A stretch of DNA of 64,000 bases from Scleromitrula shiraiana (lineage: Eukaryota; Ascomycota; Leotiomycetes; Helotiales; Sclerotiniaceae), in NCBI GenBank assembly GCA_028455995.1, contig JABELC010000007.1, positions 1,978,001 to 2,042,000 of the forward strand, in the 5' to 3' direction. Below are positions 12,020-24,299 of this stretch, piece by piece. The position numbers and the translations under genes were made by a program. A model generated the notes under the pieces. The model saw only the letters and a list, made by a program, of their open reading frames with translations, was not told where the DNA came from and made no database searches. Positions within the stretch are counted from its first letter, which is position 1. Every line of letters begins with the position of its first letter.

Positions 12020-13005
12020 ATGCCTACTTCAAACCAACCTAGTATTGCTGAACTGGCAAATATCATCAAAGAAAATACCAATAAGTATGAGACGTACCTC
12101 GTTTTGGAAGGTCTCAAGTTACTATCTCATAGTGCGAGTACAGAGTCCTTCATTGCATGCTCTGCAAAACACAGGAGATAGTAATGGCACGCGATGCAGC
12201 TATCAATGCTAGCCAGGAACTGTCTCTGCTTCATGGAGGTCCTGCAAGAAACATCATATCTGAAACTTCCGAGGTGCGTACAAGAAGCTTCTCACGAACT
12301 AATCGTAGATTCTTTGGCATTCCTGAGTCCAGAGGATCTTCTAAGTCTAGAATGGGCAGATACTGATATAAAGAGAATAGCAATTCATGGCTGCAATTCT
12401 TCACCATGTGTGTCGTCATCGGATCGCAGAGAAAATTCCTTTGGAGGAGACTGTTTCTGCCACTGACCTCTCGCTCTTGAATGCAGGGTGAATGAGGCAG
12501 ATATGCTCCGCATGTTAAGAGCTGGAATGGCTTGGCATTTGTTTTGCGAACCATCAGAGGGTCGTATTGGACATACAGCGACTTCTAGAACTCTGAAAGA
12601 AGACCTCAAGCTGAGAAACTGGATTACCATTGCTCTAGAGGATGTATGGTATTCCGTTCCTCATGTAAGTTCCAATCCCATCAGTGTCGTGAACACGCTG
12701 CTCAATCGTATCATTTTCTTGTACTTTCCTTATTCAAAAAAGGTTGTCGATGCTATACAAAAGTGGCCCGGATCCGAAAACCCAATGAACTCGGTATTTC
12801 ATTTAGATGGTTGAATTATCAACTTTTGCTCATACAATCCTAGGCGTGGAGTCTTGCACACAATTCAGATGAAGCGGCTTTCACCGTATGGAATCGTGAT
12901 CCTCAAAAGGCAGCTGATTTTGTCGTTGGGATGAGCTATTGGTCTACCGCTCCAGGTTTTGAGGCATACCACATCTTATTATTTTTGGCGGCAGTAGAAA
13001 AATAA
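12020..13005 (+). pseudogene. O-methyltransferase, N-terminal half, frameshifted
   Basis: Remnant of a fungal S-adenosylmethionine-dependent O-methyltransferase of the plant-type (dimerisation plus catalytic domain) family used in polyketide and terpenoid tailoring. From ATG 12020 the frame gives PSIAELANIIKENTNKYETY. After a shift near 12155-12175 it continues MARDAAINASQEL. An intron about 12271-12379 leads to MAAILHHVCRHRIAEKIPL. A second shift near 12487 leads to NEADMLRMLRAGMAWHLFCEP, the winged-helix dimerisation core. Two further introns (about 12665-12742 and 12795-12843) join VVDAIQKWPGSENP to AWSLAHNSDEAAF and FVVGMSYWSTAPGFE. The reading frame then ends at a TAA at 13003. The catalytic Rossmann domain with its SAM-binding glycine motif is missing entirely. 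Two frameshifts plus loss of the catalytic half make it a pseudogene. Confidence 0.85.
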
Positions 13006-13074
13006 GACGACAAACTCAAGATATTTCTTCAATCTGATTTCAAAAAATGACAACGTAAATAAAAGATACTATTC

Positions 13075-14891
13075 TTAGGTAGCTCGCTTCACCAATCTCA
13101 ACGAGACAGGTTTTTCCATTTTCAGCCCCATTTCAAATCCTATGCCATTTGACAATTGTTGTTCTGCATTCTTTAGGGAGGTTTCAAAACTTTCTCCATG
13201 CTTGCTATCAAGCACCACGCTGTATTCACCAAACAATCTTACAATAGCCGCGCAAAACTCCGCTTGCGCAAAGCGCTGGCCCATGCATGAACGGAAACCA
13301 TCGGAAAATGGAATGTATGCGCCCTCGGAGGGATTGTATGCGTCCAAGGTTTCTGGTGAGTTGAGCCAACGTTCCGGATGGAAATCCGACACGGGGTAAG
13401 GCGGGCCATCACTAGCTGTCTTTGGATTATTGGGCCAGTGCTTTGGGTTGCGATGAGTAGCACTCGAATTTATTAGAATCAGTGTATTGGCAGGGAGTAT
13501 ATGCGTTTGATTGCCAACTTTCAAGGATTGAGCTTGATCTTTGTTGATTTTGGGTAGGAACGGTAAGACCGAATAGAGGCGAACCGTTTCTTTCATGAGT
13601 GCACCCACGCGACTTTTCATCAACCTTGTGAAATCCGTCGTGAAGGACCATTCGGTGGATTTGCGATCACCCAAAATGGCATCAATGTCGAGTTGTAGAG
13701 ATCTCTGAAACTCGGGTCGGCATGCAAGTAATGTAATGGCATTTGTCAATGTATTAGCGCTGGTTTCGTGACCGGCGAGGATGAATATGAAAATATTGCC
13801 AAGAATTGCATCAGGTGAGATTGGCGCGAATTTCGTGGTATTGAGCTCTGGTGTACCGGCCTTTACCAAATTCTCGATCAATGTTCCACCCTCACCTAGT
13901 TGGCGTTGATGAAGACGCTGAGCCGTACTATCTCGCATCTCTTCCATATATTTGCCCCATTCGACGAACGCCTCCTTGGCGAGTTTGTGGGATTTCAGAG
14001 GAGAATTATCTATGAAGCGTTCAGTCACAAGTATCCAGGCCTATTGAACTAATGGTAGACTCACTAAGCATTGGTCGAGGAGTCAGAAAGATCGTATTGT
14101 TATACTCAAAAACTGCACTGAGTGCACGACCGAACGTTAGTGTGTGTCCGGGACTTGGTTTTTCACCATCATCCCTCCATTTTAATGTTTTATCGAAGAA
14201 AACCTTGCTGATGACGTGTAACGCCAACTTGGCTGAATCCGTATTCAAGCTTGAGATAACACCGTCGTTTTGATTCCAATCCTGCACCATCATATCGACC
14301 TGCTCAAGAGCACCCGTCCATGCCGATTGATAATTCTCATCGTTAAATGACGGCGAAGCAACTTTCCTGTATATTCGATGTTCTTCCCCCTCGGAAGATG
14401 TAATGTTGGGGCCGTATATGTTCAGCATTCCGAGCATCTCGACTGGCTTAATAAAGTCATGTCTTCGATTTAACACTTGAGTGATAACTTCTGGATCACA
14501 TGTCCAGAGAATGTTTGAGGTTGTGGAAACCATCATTATGTTGTCCTCGCCAAAGGCTTCAAATGGCTCATATCCTGCATGCCAAATTTTACCCCAAATA
14601 TGAAGCGGCAACCATGACTTCGTCCAAGATGACGGGAGACATGAGAGGAAGGGAATGAACAGAGGTTGGAGAATGATCCACGGAATAGATTGAAAGTAAA
14701 CCCTAATGCATACATTTTTAGATTTAGTTTGTCAGGAAGTGTATCGGAAGTGAAACAACTAACGGAGAAATGGAATATTTGAAGCCTGACTGCTTCGCCA
14801 AATGGATATTTTTCTGGAGCTGTCGATATTGCAAAAAGCCAAAAGCTCCCAGTAATGCAAGTGCAGAGAAAAGAAAGGTGGAGGATATCAT
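13075..14891 (-). CDS. Cytochrome P450 monooxygenase
   Basis: Membrane-anchored P450 of the endoplasmic reticulum, predicted to hydroxylate or oxidise a small hydrophobic substrate with electrons from cytochrome P450 reductase. Exons on the minus strand are 14891-14764, 14702-14065 and 14009-13075, giving 566 residues. The second intron is only 55 nt; using it removes an apparent frame change and joins FLTPRPML to NNSPLKSHK, a normal P450 sequence. The N-terminus is a hydrophobic anchor (FLFSALALLGAFGFLQY). The I-helix oxygen-binding motif is AGHETSA, the K-helix is KETVR (ExxR), then HPERW (PxRx), and the heme loop FSDGFRSCMGQR has ligand Cys497. All key residues are present, so the gene looks functional. 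It is the last member of the accessory block of broken biosynthetic genes. CYP family number and substrate are not assigned. Confidence 0.94.
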
Positions 14892-15248
14892 GATAGTAAA
14901 GTGAAGGCTGGCACTAAAACGAAATCTTATCGGCTTGGAGGGAAAATATTTGTGTAAAAGACGCAAATGAATGATGCAAAGAAAAGTTGGAGGGGGAGGG
15001 GGGACTTTGGATAGGTACAGTATGCTGATGGAGATGGTGTGGCTACAACATTTATCCTGTGGGAATATCATGTTCAGGGGTACATTTTGTGTTGGTTTAT
15101 GGATTGAGGCATTAGAAATAGACACAAATCAGAGGTTCCCGCCTCTGTGTTTTAGGAAGAAGGATAATGCGAATTAAGAGATGAATTCCCAGATCAGGTG
15201 ATTAGGAAGAGTAATACTTCCGTATTTATTTCAATTCAAAACATTACA
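14892..15248 (-). promoter_or_regulatory. Probable P450 promoter region up to the mobile-element border
   Basis: About 350 bases of normal base composition between the P450 start and the first AT-rich element. Nothing specific is recognised apart from a short G-rich stretch near 14990-15003. The sequence changes sharply to AT-rich after 15248. Confidence 0.35.
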
Positions 15249-16327
15249 TTATCTCATCCTCAGACTCTTGGAGTTAAACTGAATAATAATTTAGAATGTT
15301 ATAATATGGGAAAATTACTAATATTTTAGTACGAAAATGGTCTATTTTTTAATTGAAATAAGTTTAATATTGTAAGGGTTTGAAGTATTTTAAGCGTTTT
15401 TTTGGTAAAGAATTGATTTTGTTTGATAAAAGCATTTTAATATTATATTTTTACTTTTTAATTATAATTTATTTAAAAAAGAATTATATTATTTGAAAAT
15501 TTTTATTTATTATTATTTATATAATTAGTGTTAGATATTTATATTGTATAGTTGATTTAAAATATTATTTTTAAAAATTTTATATAAATAAAATTTGTAT
15601 AAAACTTTAATTCATTTAATTTCTTTATTTTTAATATTTATATATTAATAATGATTTTAGGTTTAATCGAATTGTTATTTTGAGTTAAATATTTTGCAGA
15701 TTTACAAATTATATTAGTGATGTTATTGTTATATTGAAAAATAATTAAAATGGTTAGATTTGAGTTGGATTTGAAGTTAAATTTTGAAGTAAAATGCTTT
15801 AAGTTTAAAATATTGCTCTAAATTATTATTAATATTTATTTTTTTTAAAATGAATAATTATAATCTTTTTTAAAAAATATTTTTATATAATAAAGATTAG
15901 ATTGATTAAGAGATTTTTAATATATTGTTAGATTTATTTAAAAAAGTTATAGTTATTGATTTTAAAAAGAGTAGGTATTAATAATAATTATGGTGATTTG
16001 AGAATGTTTATATTTAAAAATGCATTTTTTTTTTTAAATATATAGTTGTATTTTAATGCTTTAAATTATAATAATATAATATATATAATTATAATTAGAG
16101 AATCTATTTTTATTTATATAATTAGCTTTAATAAATTATAATTATTAATTAATTAATTATTGCATTTTAAAAAGTAATTGATTTATTGATTTGTTTATGT
16201 TTACACTAAAGCGGCGACTAAATACTCTTAGACTTTTTGGTGCATTTTAGATAAAAAATTAAAGATTATTATTGGTCAAAAAAATTTTATGTGGGGCAAT
16301 ATATCGAAGGGTTTGAGGATGAGATAA
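15249..16327. mobile_element. AT-rich DNA element, 14-bp perfect TIR, 8-bp target duplication
   Basis: The left end TTATCTCATCCTCA (15249) and the right end TGAGGATGAGATAA (16314-16327) are exact inverted repeats, and partial matching continues inward for another 10 bases. ACATTACA occurs directly outside both ends (15241-15248 and 16328-16335), an 8-bp target-site duplication. The 1079-bp interior is almost only A and T with no open frame, consistent with a RIP-mutated non-autonomous element. An 8-bp duplication is typical of the hAT superfamily; that assignment is inference. Confidence 0.82.
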
Positions 16328-16347
16328 ACATTACACCTGATTTAATT

Positions 16348-16380
16348 TATCTCATCCTCACTGGCAGAACCTTCGATATA
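16348..16380 (+). repeat. Solitary end of a second copy of the 15249-type element
   Basis: TTATCTCATCCTCA recurs at 16348-16361, then a 7-base CTGGCAG insertion and ACCTTCGATATA, matching the inner side of the neighbouring element's right end in inverted orientation. The two ends face each other and can form a hairpin across 16303-16380. The rest of the second copy is not seen. Confidence 0.65.
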
Positions 16381-16387
16381 CTTACTA

Positions 16388-17700
16388 CTCGGCTAAATTA
16401 AAATTGAAGCACGTGCAAATTGTCGAATAATCTCCAAATCGACGATTTTATACAACTTGAAATCACCTCTTATATCGATATAAATAAATCAATTAATTAT
16501 TTATAAAAGTATTTAAGATTTCAAATATAACTTGAAATTATTTTTATATTTACTAAATACTAGTATTTACTAGTATTAAAAATTAAAAATTACTAGTAAA
16601 TAAAGATAATTTTAAAATTCAATTAGAATATTTAATTACTAGTACTAGTAATAAATATATGATAAAATAAAAACCATATGATATTACTACTAGTAATATA
16701 CTATAATGTTAATTTAGTTTAAATTAAACAAATTATTATATTAAAAAATAATAAAAATATATTTGAATACATCGAGTCGAAAAAAAGTTTTCATTAAGTT
16801 AAGTTAATAATATAAATATTATATATATTAAAATATAATATAAAAAATACAATTATATAATGAAAATACTCGAAATACTATTAGTAGTACTAGTAATATA
16901 TATAATACTTATAAATATTAAGTATTATTATATTATCTTCAAGTTTAATTTTTAAGAACTTGGATTATTAAAATTACTACTACTAGTACTAGTACTTTAA
17001 ATTCAAAGTTTCTATATATAATAATTTATAATTTTATAATTCAAGTTACTACTAGTACTAGTAATAGTAGTAGTAGTATTATATTAAGATAGTATTACTA
17101 GTATTTATGTGGTTTTACTGTGATAAGATGGTACAATGTATAGTACTATGGTTTTGTGTGGTATATTCTTATTATTGATCTATCTATGGTATAGGTTGTC
17201 AAGTCGTATATATGTACGACTGTGGTCACGTGTTTGTCACGTGCTACCCTTGTGATCTATATCCCAACAATTTAATATAATTTTGATTTACAAGTACTAA
17301 TAAATAAGTTTTTAATATTTTTACTAATGATTTTTAAAAAATTCAACTTGAAAATACTAGTAGTACTCTTTTAATCTTAATTTTTTAATAATAATATTCA
17401 AATAAGTTAGTAGTATTAATATATTGAATTTTAAAATATAATATTTATATCACTACTAAATATTAATAAATAAAAAATCTTTTTCATATATTTAAATATA
17501 TTTTGATTATTTCTTGATACTACTAGTAGTATAAAATATTAAAAAAATTAAAAATAAATTCACTACTACTAGTACTAGTAGTAACAGCTTAAAATATTAA
17601 ATATTCAAGTTATTAAATTAAATAATAATATTTTTAAAGTGAATACTAATACTAATAATATTTACACCAGTAAAAAAAAATATTGATCAAATAAATAACT
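16388..17700 (+). mobile_element. Long-inverted-repeat element copy with TAC/TAG insertions, right end lost
   Basis: Starts CTCGGCTAAATTAAAATTGA after TA, as do the complete copies at 23352 and 47188. It can be followed along the 23352 copy through its arm and centre (for example the ATTATTAAAATTACT stretch near 16970 matches 23810). At many points it carries extra short blocks made of TAC and TAG, usually TACTAGTA. It is interrupted by a solo LTR at 17108-17269, after which the alignment resumes at ATTTAATATAATTTT. The right terminal repeat is not found, so the copy is truncated near 17.7 kb. Confidence 0.75.
17108..17269 (-). repeat. Solo LTR of the Ty1/copia family, well preserved
   Basis: 162 bp, read on the minus strand from TGTTGGGATATAGATCACA to ...AAAACCACA, with TG/CA ends. 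Flanked by ATTTA at 17103-17107 and 17270-17274, a 5-bp target duplication. It matches the 160-bp LTRs of the copia elements at 32713 and 35070 but keeps many C and G bases (two CACGTG palindromes, GTCGTA) where those copies have T or A. No internal sequence remains, so LTR-LTR recombination is the likely origin. Confidence 0.9.
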
Positions 17701-18300
17701 TGAGACTCGGATCATTCTAGTATGATATTATATAAGTTATAAAAATCATATTATTAGAATTATTTAATTGAATTTTATTTATTTATATATTTTTCAGTTA
17801 TTATTTTTTATACTAGTACTACTACTAGCACTAGTATATAGTAATTATAATTAATATATTGTTAATATAATAGTAGTAGTATAAATAATTAATAAATTTA
17901 TTAGTGGTTATATTTATATATTATAATTATTATTCTTATTATAAAATGCAATTTAGTAATTTATAGTCGATGACGATTAATTAATAATTATTACTAGTAG
18001 TAACTTGAACTTTAATATAAGTGATATATATGAACTTTAAGTAGTAGTAGTAACTTCACTTAAATTTGACTTGAACTTAACTTGGTTATTCTATAGTACT
18101 AGTATATTCTATAGTACTAATAATAATCAATATCATTATTAATATAATACAATATAATACAACATAATAACCACTACCAATAATCGACTCAGATGTACTA
18201 GTAATTAAAGTTTATACCACTAGCAGTGTGTACTAGTATATCCGAGTTATGACTGATGTTAGCTAGTGGTAGCGGTAGCGGTGTATTGATGAGGTTGATC
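17701..18300. repeat. AT-rich stretch with TACTAGTA clusters
   Basis: Continues the base composition of the preceding element with further TACTAGTA and TAGTAG clusters (near 17812, 17988, 18036, 18101, 18197, 18229), but could not be aligned to the element family. It ends where normal-complexity sequence resumes near 18240-18300. No gene seen. Confidence 0.5.
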
Positions 18301-18920
18301 GTCCCATTCCATGCTATGCTATGCGATTATAATTTCAATCCCACCATTAATTAATCAATCAATCAATCAATCAATCACTTGAAAGCCTTACTATAAGCGT
18401 TAAAGAAACGAGTCAAATCAAGTCAAGTCAAGTCAAGTCAAGTGAAAAAGTAAGATGCTAGTAGAAGAATCTATTCCCATATTCCCATCCATCTATTCTA
18501 TCCGTTCTATGCTGTTCTATCCTATCCTATCCTATCCTATTCTATCCTATTTGATTTTGTTTCGCTGTTTCGCTGTTTCGCTGTTTCTTCTATCCTTCGT
18601 ATTGATCTATTTTATTTCTATGATTCCTTTCCGTTCTTTCTTTCTTTTCTCTATATCTTTTCTCTATTTTTGGTATCAAACTCCTTCTATCCCAACAACC
18701 AAGAGCAATAATAGATCCAACAAGCGAATAAACGAACGAATGAATGAATAAATGAGGACCCACCACCTCTTCCCTGGAAATCCTCTCCTATTCTCTCCTC
18801 TCCTCTCCAACTATCTGCCTATCTGCCCATCTTTCTTCTCACATCCCCATTCCTCACCAATTCAACTGATCAAGGCAAAACCAACAAAATCAAAACCAAT
18901 CTACTCTACTCTACTCTACT
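18301..18920. repeat. Simple-sequence tract downstream of the desaturase
   Basis: Successive short tandem repeats: AATC (18347-18376), AAGTC (18413-18442), CTATC (18510-18550), TTTCGCTG (18560-18587), AATGA/AACG (18725-18752) and CTACT (18900-18925). The long open frames here are produced by the repeats and are not genes. The last tract overlaps the desaturase stop codon. Confidence 0.7.
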
Positions 18921-20412
18921 CTACTCAGCCAACAAAGGCAAAGCAGCATTAGCTCTAGCCTGAGCACTCATACTCAACCTTCTCCCCGCATTCAAATTCC
19001 TACTCGTACTCATCGCACTAGCCATAGCGCCCACCTGAACAATATTCGCCACCGTCGGCTTCTCCCCAGTTTCTTTTTTCCCTCCGGTGAGATCCCTAGG
19101 TTTAGCCTCCCCATCCCTATTGTACAAATTCCTGTACATAAAAACACCAGATCCCTCACATCCCTCACTCTCCTCTACGAATTTACACGTTCGTTGATTT
19201 CTCCAGAAGGCAGTCCAGAATGGTGTTTTAACATCCGCTTTGTAATGTTGACCCATAACGCGACGAATATGAACTGAGGCTTCTCCGGCGTGGTAGAAGG
19301 GGATGGTGGAGACCAAGTGATGACATACGTGAGTACCGATGATATCATGGAAGAGGTGGGTATCGATAAATCCGAGATCACGATCGATTGTTGCGGTAGC
19401 TCCACGAGCGAATGTCCATGTGCTGTTATTGTAATGAGGCATTGATGCATCGGTATGTTGTAAGAAGGTAATAGCCACTATTATGCTCGTTAGTTTTCTT
19501 CTTTTACTCCTTTTAAAATATTAAAAAATGATAGGATTATTTACCGATCCAATTGTTAACCCATAACCATGGAATACCCCAAAGAACAATAACATTCCAA
19601 CTACCAAAAACTTGACCGGCCCAAACCAAAGCACCAATCATAGCCAAAACACCAACATCACTCAACATAATCAAAGGTAATTCTGATTTCTTGAAGAAAA
19701 CACTATCCTCTCCAAAGTAAAAATGAGAAATTCTCATCCCCTTTGCACCATCATAACTCTGACCAGTCAAATTGGCAATCAAATATCCAGGCCATCCAAA
19801 CAATTGATGAATAAAAGCATGCCATAAACTAGCAATAGGAGAATCCTCTGCCAATTCGGCAAACTCAATCATATTAGCCGTAGCCTTTTCACCAAAATTT
19901 CTCTTAACCCAACTCTCCCTGCTGTGAGGAACAAATGCAGTATCCTTATCCATATTTCCGGTAGCCTTATGATGTTGAGAATGAGATAAACGCCAAGAAT
20001 GGAAAGGAACCAAAAGGAAAGAATGCATAATTAAACCCATGGTCCAATTTAATTTTTTATTCTTCGAAAATGCACCGTGACCACATTCATGAGCCAAGAT
20101 CCAAATTCCCGTAAACACAAATCCTTGAATGGTGGTATAAGCAATCCATGCTGCAAATCGTAGATATATATTTGGAATGAGTGGGATATAGGTAACGGCG
20201 AGATAGATGAGAGTTGAGACGTAAAAGTAATCGCGGACAACGTATGCCATTGATCGAATAATGGAAGGTTTGAAACAATGAGCTGGAATAGCATCATGAA
20301 TTTCCTTCATGGTGAAATTTGGTAATTCGAATACATTTCCATGAAGATCGATATGTTGAGGTTCTTTAATTTCCTCTGCTTTGCTCGCCGAGGAGCGAGT
20401 ATTTGGAGCCAT
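18921..20412 (-). CDS. Delta-12 fatty acid desaturase (oleate to linoleate)
   Basis: Endoplasmic-reticulum desaturase that inserts the delta-12 double bond into oleoyl chains to make linoleate for membrane lipids and oxylipin precursors. Exons 20412-19545 and 19477-18921, with a 67-nt intron, give 474 residues, the usual fungal length. The three di-iron histidine boxes are all present: HECGH at residues 108-112, HSQHH at 144-148 and HVCHH at 339-343. Hydrophobic segments lie between the boxes. The intron joins WVNNWI to VAITFLQHTD, the conserved HTD region before the third box. The start is the only upstream ATG in frame and is followed by a polar N-terminus (APNTRSSASKAEE). The stop codon TAG lies inside a (CTACT)n repeat, so length changes in that repeat affect only the trailer. 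Delta-12 rather than delta-15 is inferred from overall resemblance. Confidence 0.94.
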
Positions 20413-22630
20413 AATTTTTTTTAGTATTTGGAATTATTCTCAAGAAGTTTTTCTTTTCTTTTTGAAGCAAAAGTAAATCAAAATATATGAAAAATAATTG
20501 TATATTTCGTTCCGCTGTAATTTCTTGTTCTTGTTATTGCTGTTGAACTTGTATATTCTTGTATTCAATCCAAATTGAGAAAATCACCATATGATATGAT
20601 GACTTAAACAGATAAATAAAAGATGAATAGATAGAGATATCTAAGAAAGATAAAAAGAAGAAGAATGAATTGAATCAATCTCCAATGAAGGAGAAAAAAG
20701 AGAGAAAAAGATGATTCAAGAAAAATGAAGAAGAAGAAGAAGAGGAGGAGAGGAAAGTAAAAATAAGGGAAGAGGAAAAGGTATAGATAGAAAAGGAAAC
20801 GAAACGAGACGAGACGAGACGAGACTAGATGAGACCAATTTGTGTGTGTGTGTGTGTGGATGTGTGTGTGTGTTGTGCGTATGCGTGTTTACTAGTATCT
20901 AATATCTAGTATGTAGTATATAATATAATGTGGAATTTAGAAAGAAAAGAAGAAGAAGAAGAAGAAAAAAAATATAAAAATAAAGTTTAAACTAATCAAT
21001 AATAATCCACTTATTTATTTCTTACTAAATAAGGGTCCTTTCATGTTTTTATCAAGGATTTTCCTTTACCGGTATATCTATCCACTTTTGATTCATCTTT
21101 GGATCCATTTTTAATCCATTTTTATATGCAACCCATATATTGAGGGGAAATCTTCTTAAATTTATTATATTAACTATCTCGTTCCTCTTATAATATAATA
21201 ATAATAATAATAATAATAAATCCTTATAAAATTCTACAGATTGCTTGTGTATTAAGAGTTTGAGTTTGAGTTTGAGTTCGAGTTCGAGTTCGAGTTTCCC
21301 TTCCCCTTCCCCTTAAGATCCACAGTTTTCTCTCTAACTTTCCCTTGACTCTTGACTCTTAACCTCTTGACTCTTGACTCAAGAGTCCACGGGTCTTGAA
21401 GGGGATCCAATTCTTTTTATGGGGTTCTTTTTTCTTTTGAATTGTTTGAATCTTTGATGGTGTTTTGCTGGTGTTTTGCTGGTAAAGCAAGCTCTTGGAT
21501 TTTTGGAGATACTAGTATACTAGGATAAAAGGATCCAATTTTACTTCCTCAACAGTTTTTGAGAAGATGTTTCTTCTTTTTTTTTAATTATTTTATATTT
21601 TCGGCTTGACCTCTTTTTTTATTTTCTCTATGGCATTGTAAAGAATTAGATAGGTGAATTGAATTATCAGATCTTTTTTTACTGATTTTAATTATCAATA
21701 CCATTCATCAATATAAAAATTCCTCCAATTGAATACCCGCCGTTTGATTCAATTATCTTCCTCCCCCATTCTCTACCTCTGGAATGAACCGCATTCCATC
21801 CTATACATACATCACATCAATATTCTAGAACCCCCACTCATTCATACCCTTAAATTCTTCATCAACAAAGTCTTAGACATACAAGATGATAGTGACATAT
21901 AAACTCATAGCAATAGGTAAATACAATACCATACCATCCATACCAAGCCTCCGTTCATAAAACTAATATAATACACTTATTACTATACACTATACTGGTT
22001 TGATGATCTTGTAGGCTGTGTATGGAAAGAATATCAAATTATCAAATTATCCCTTGGCATATGGAACTATTGTATTCACCTTGTTTTCCTCCTATTCTTC
22101 TTCTTTCCCCCTCTTTATATACGGTAGATCTTCACATGTCAAACCATCAATCCCTAAATCTGTTTCAAACCACATACCTCTTGTTCTTGTACCACAATAC
22201 ACAACACAACACACCACACCACACCGTCCCCATATCCATCTCATATCCCCCCCTGTCCATATCAAATCATACCAAAGCAAAAAAAGCAAAAAAAGCAAAA
22301 AAAAAAAAAAAAAATGATGAGAATCAGGGTCCTCACTCTAACCCGAATCACACTAGCCTTAATAATAAATCGTAACCTAACCCCATCTCAAACCCATGGA
22401 TGGATGGATCTACTTATGGTTATGGGAAATATATTATATTATATTATATTATATTATATTATATTATATTATATATAACTGACTCGTTGATATCCATCTA
22501 CTCATCATCCATTCATTCATTCATTCATCCATCCAATTAAAAAAAGCCAAAAACATATCCAGTAAACCCCCTCCCTATCTGAAGATATCGGGTCAGGTCC
22601 CCTGACACGCCGCCTCTTCTTTATGATCTT
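20413..22630. other. Intergenic, microsatellite-rich, no gene
   Basis: Upstream of the desaturase. The leader side holds purine-rich GAA runs (20640-20760), ACGAG repeats (20800-20825) and (TG)n (20841-20872). Further on are (AAT)n near 21197-21225, GAGTTT/GAGTTC repeats (21259-21296), CTTGACTC repeats (21345-21380), an A-run (22297-22314), (ATATT)n (22430-22474) and CATT/CATC repeats (22510-22535). Open frames near 22018-22375 are low complexity with no family resemblance. Ordinary GC content ends at about 22625. Confidence 0.6.
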
Positions 22631-23352
<722 letters not shown>

Positions 23353-24299
23353 TCGGTTAAATTAAAATTGAAGCACGCGTCAATTGTCGAAAACCCTCAA
23401 AATCGACGATTTTATACAAAACACCTCTTACGCCGATATAAATAAATCGATCATTTATTTATAGAATTATTTAAGATATTAAACATAGATTATTTTTATA
23501 TTAAAATATTTATTATTAAAATTTAAAGATTAAATAATGATTTTAAAATTTATAATATTTATTTAAATATAAAATAAAAATTATATAAAAATACTATAAT
23601 TTTAAGTTGATTTAAATGAAATAAATTATTATATTAGAAAATAATAAAGATATATATAAATATTTAAAAAAAAGCTTTTTATTTAATATAAATATTATAT
23701 ATATTAAAAATATATAAAAAATATAATATAATAAAGTTAAAAAGAGTATATATAATGCTTATAAGCATTAAGTATCAAGCATTATTATATTAATTTTGAT
23801 TTTTAAAAATTATTAAAATTACTTTAAATTTTTTTATATGATAGTTTATATCCTTATAATTATTATATTAAGATATTATTTAATATAATTTTAATTTGAA
23901 TGAATTATTAAGATTTTTAAAGATTTTAAAAAGTTAAAAATACCTTTATAATTTCGATTTTTAAAGAATATTATATTAAACTTTAATATATAATATTTAT
24001 GATAAATAAAAGTTTTTCTTTTATATATTTATATATATTTCTATTATTTTCTAATATAGTAATTTGCTTAATTTAAATTAATTTAAAATTATAATATTTT
24101 TATATAATTTTTATTTTATATTTAAATAAATATTATAAATTTTAAAATTATTATTTAATCTTTAAATTTTAATAGTAGATATTTTAATATAAAAATAATT
24201 TATATTTTATATTTTAAATAATTTTATAAATAAATGATCGATTTATTTATATTGGCATAAGAGGTGTTTTGTACAAAATCATCGATTTTGAAGCGATTC

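Noticed and set aside
14010..14064. Apparent frameshift in the P450
   Set aside because: A 55-nt GT-AG intron explains it and gives the normal family sequence on both sides, so the gene is treated as intact.
18455..18952. Open frames downstream of the desaturase
   Set aside because: Generated by CTATC, TTTCGCTG and CTACT repeats; they are antisense or trailing to the desaturase trailer.
22018..22375. Overlapping open frames of 99 and 117 residues
   Set aside because: Low complexity ending in a Lys run from an A-tract, with no family resemblance.
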